5,500 nt of DNA from contig DASH01000068.1 of assembly GCA_002503705.1 (NCBI GenBank), positions 1 to 5,500 of the forward strand, given 5' to 3'. The position numbers and the translations under genes are program-made. The notes beneath the pieces were generated by a model that did no database searches, was not told the DNA's origin, and saw only the letters and a list, made by a program, of their open reading frames with translations. The first letter of the stretch is position 1. Each line of letters opens with the position of its first letter. Source of the DNA: Candidatus Woesearchaeota archaeon UBA153 (GTDB lineage Archaea > Nanobdellota > Nanobdellia > Woesearchaeales > UBA525). Below are positions 4,961-5,500 of this stretch, piece by piece.

Positions 4961-4999
4961 GTTCATATTCCTTCCCATCGGGAAAACGGAAGAATCACG
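4961..4999 (-). repeat. Dispersed 39-nt element, copy 2
   Basis: Ungapped match (30 of 39) to 2917-2955. On the minus strand ATTCTTCC can pair with GGAAGGAAT (one bulged G) around a loop with T4. It lies upstream of the toxin-antitoxin promoter and just past the inverted repeat at 5041-5176 in minus-strand direction, where it could end a transcript of that element. Confidence 0.45.
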
Positions 5000-5040
5000 A
5001 GAACGAGACGGATTTTTCGCCGGGAGCGTACCGTCTTCGC

Positions 5041-5176
5041 GCGTCATCGCTACCAGCCGCTCGCCTCACCGCTTCATTCACAGCTCCTTCCGCGCCACCC
5101 CGTGGGGGGCACGTCCCCCGGCGCTCACCGCAGTCCACATCGAGAAAGGCTCGCCTGACGCTGGTAGCGATGACGC
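5041..5176. repeat. 136-nt element with perfect 17-bp terminal inverted repeats
   Basis: GCGTCATCGCTACCAGC at 5041-5057 is the exact reverse complement of 5160-5176, a 17-bp stem around about 102 nt. Inside is a GC-rich hairpin: GCGCC (5092-5096) with GGCGC (5120-5124), and GGGGG (5105-5109) with CCCCC (5115-5119). Short direct repeats also occur inside: CTCACCGC twice and GCTCGCCT twice. With the next element this accounts for the gene-free stretch from the toxin start to 5382. A minus-strand frame of 133 codons runs through both elements, but its composition does not look like protein. No flanking target duplication, transposase or recognisable RNA family was found. Confidence 0.55.
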
Positions 5177-5200
5177 CGTCGAAAGATGTGTGTGAGAAAG

Positions 5201-5218
5201 AAAAACTGTTGTAAAAAA
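5201..5218 (-). terminator. Double oligo-T terminator after the 5220-5365 element
   Basis: On the minus strand, one base after the stem of the next element comes T6 (5218-5213), then T5 (5205-5201). This would end a leftward transcript coming through that element. Confidence 0.5.
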
Positions 5219-5219
5219 G

Positions 5220-5365
5220 TTCAGTGTCCGGGCCGCTTACCACCGAGATGAGCAGCAAGTCGCGATGGGCGTGTTGTTGGGGGTTATGTTCAGAATTGAG
5301 TTTCTGAAGCTTCGCCCGTCGCGTTGGTTTGCCGCCACCTTGTCTGTGGGGGCTCGGACACTGAA
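5220..5365 (-). repeat. 146-nt long hairpin followed by T6: candidate structured ncRNA or 3' UTR
   Basis: Positions 5220-5234 pair with 5351-5365 (15 bp, one G-U). Nested within are GCAGCAA (5252-5258) with TTGCCGC (5329-5335; 7 bp, one G-U), then CGCGATGGGCG (5261-5271) with CGCCCGTCGCG (5313-5323; 11 bp, one G-U), then TTCAGAA with TTCTGAA in the apical arm. Four stems in nested order make a near-continuous rod. The minus strand is favoured because T6 directly follows the stem on that strand, and because a minus-strand gene ends 17 nt before the element. It may be a long terminator or stability element for that gene, or a processed RNA. No known RNA family motif is visible. Confidence 0.55.
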
Positions 5366-5382
5366 GAAGCGGGAATCGCGAC

Positions 5383-5500
5383 TCATGGCTTCTCACTCTC
5401 CTCGCTGACGGCTTCGATGATGAAGCTCGTCTGGCTGTGGTCGCGAAACTTGACGATCGTGCCTTTCTTCCAGCCTTTGAACTCGGCCAGTTTTTTCGGC
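5383..5500 (-). CDS. C-terminal fragment of an unknown protein (enters from the right edge)
   Basis: The minus strand has an open frame from the right edge to a TGA at 5385-5383, 38 codons ending ...VSEESEKP. The visible part includes KKLAEFKGWKKGTIVKFRD and then SQTSFIIEAV: a short Lys-rich helix, a GW turn and two probable strands, which suggests the end of a small beta-barrel or SH3/KOW-like fold, though this is only an impression. Codons are strongly GC-ending (AAG, GTC, TTC, ATC), as in the other genes, which supports real coding. The start and family are outside the window. The 146-nt hairpin and double T-run follow 17 nt after its stop and probably end its transcript. Confidence 0.6.
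   Translation of the reverse strand, partial: PKKLAEFKGWKKGTIVKFRDHSQTSFIIEAVSEESEKP

Noticed and set aside
4649..5158. Plus-strand open frame opposite the toxin and into the inverted repeat
   Set aside because: Its first half is the antisense of the toxin gene and its second half covers the structured repeat; it has no promoter or ribosome site.
5041..5176. SRP RNA, suggested by CGGAAGGAGC on the minus strand
   Set aside because: The conserved helix 8 loop (AGG ... GGAA ... AGCAGC) is not formed and the length is less than half that of archaeal SRP RNA.
5030..5186. Insertion-sequence-like target duplication around the 17-bp inverted repeats
   Set aside because: The flanks do not share a direct repeat at the element edges, and no transposase is present in the window.
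4995..5396. Minus-strand open frame of 133 codons
   Set aside because: It runs through two long inverted repeats and two T-run terminators and overlaps the stop of the right-edge gene. Its composition looks like non-coding DNA.

Overview
The window reads as archaeal chromosomal DNA that is GC-rich in its genes. The best evidence is a nearly full-length archaeal/eukaryotic-type class 1 release factor (aRF1) with its NIKS, YxCxxxF and GGQ motifs. Supporting evidence comes from AT-rich TATA-like boxes 25-27 nt upstream of several start codons, GGTGA-type ribosome binding sites on other genes, and oligo-T termination tracts. I cannot place the lineage. The mix of small hypothetical proteins, a DUF333-type lipoprotein and a zinc-ribbon/AbrB antitoxin would suit an uncultivated archaeon, possibly DPANN, but that is a guess.

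Layout from left to right. The N-terminal end of an unknown gene runs off the left edge (minus, 1-127). It is divergent from a small unknown gene (plus, 245-613). That gene meets a SprT-like zinc metalloprotease gene (minus, 610-1326) tail to tail, and the two stop codons share one CTAG. A divergent promoter region of about 315 bases follows (1327-1641), with an imperfect inverted repeat between the two TATA boxes. Next is a cysteine-rich surface lipoprotein (plus, 1642-2463) with DUF333-like and Kazal-like modules. A short bidirectional terminator separates it from a small three-helix membrane protein (minus, 2506-2895). Then come aRF1 (minus, 2972-4093), a 121-nt inverted repeat (4171-4291), a probable toxin-antitoxin operon (minus, 4861-4320), two more long inverted repeats (5041-5176 and 5220-5365), and the C-terminal end of an unknown gene entering from the right edge (minus, 5383-5500).

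Most genes appear to be independent single-gene transcription units with their own TATA box. The only clear operon is the toxin-antitoxin pair, with 5 nt between stop and start. Four genes (245, 1326, 2895, 4093) have TATA-to-ATG spacing that predicts leaderless mRNAs. The lipoprotein and the antitoxin have Shine-Dalgarno sites instead.

The most unusual feature is that each of the three longest intergenic stretches holds long inverted repeats, four in all, 121-154 nt in size with 11-17 bp terminal stems. Several have nested inner stems and they share no obvious sequence. They may be structured non-coding RNAs, long terminator or 3' UTR elements, or remnants of small mobile elements. A second oddity is a 39-nt sequence present twice (77% identical), both times in minus-strand intergenic DNA next to a T-run.
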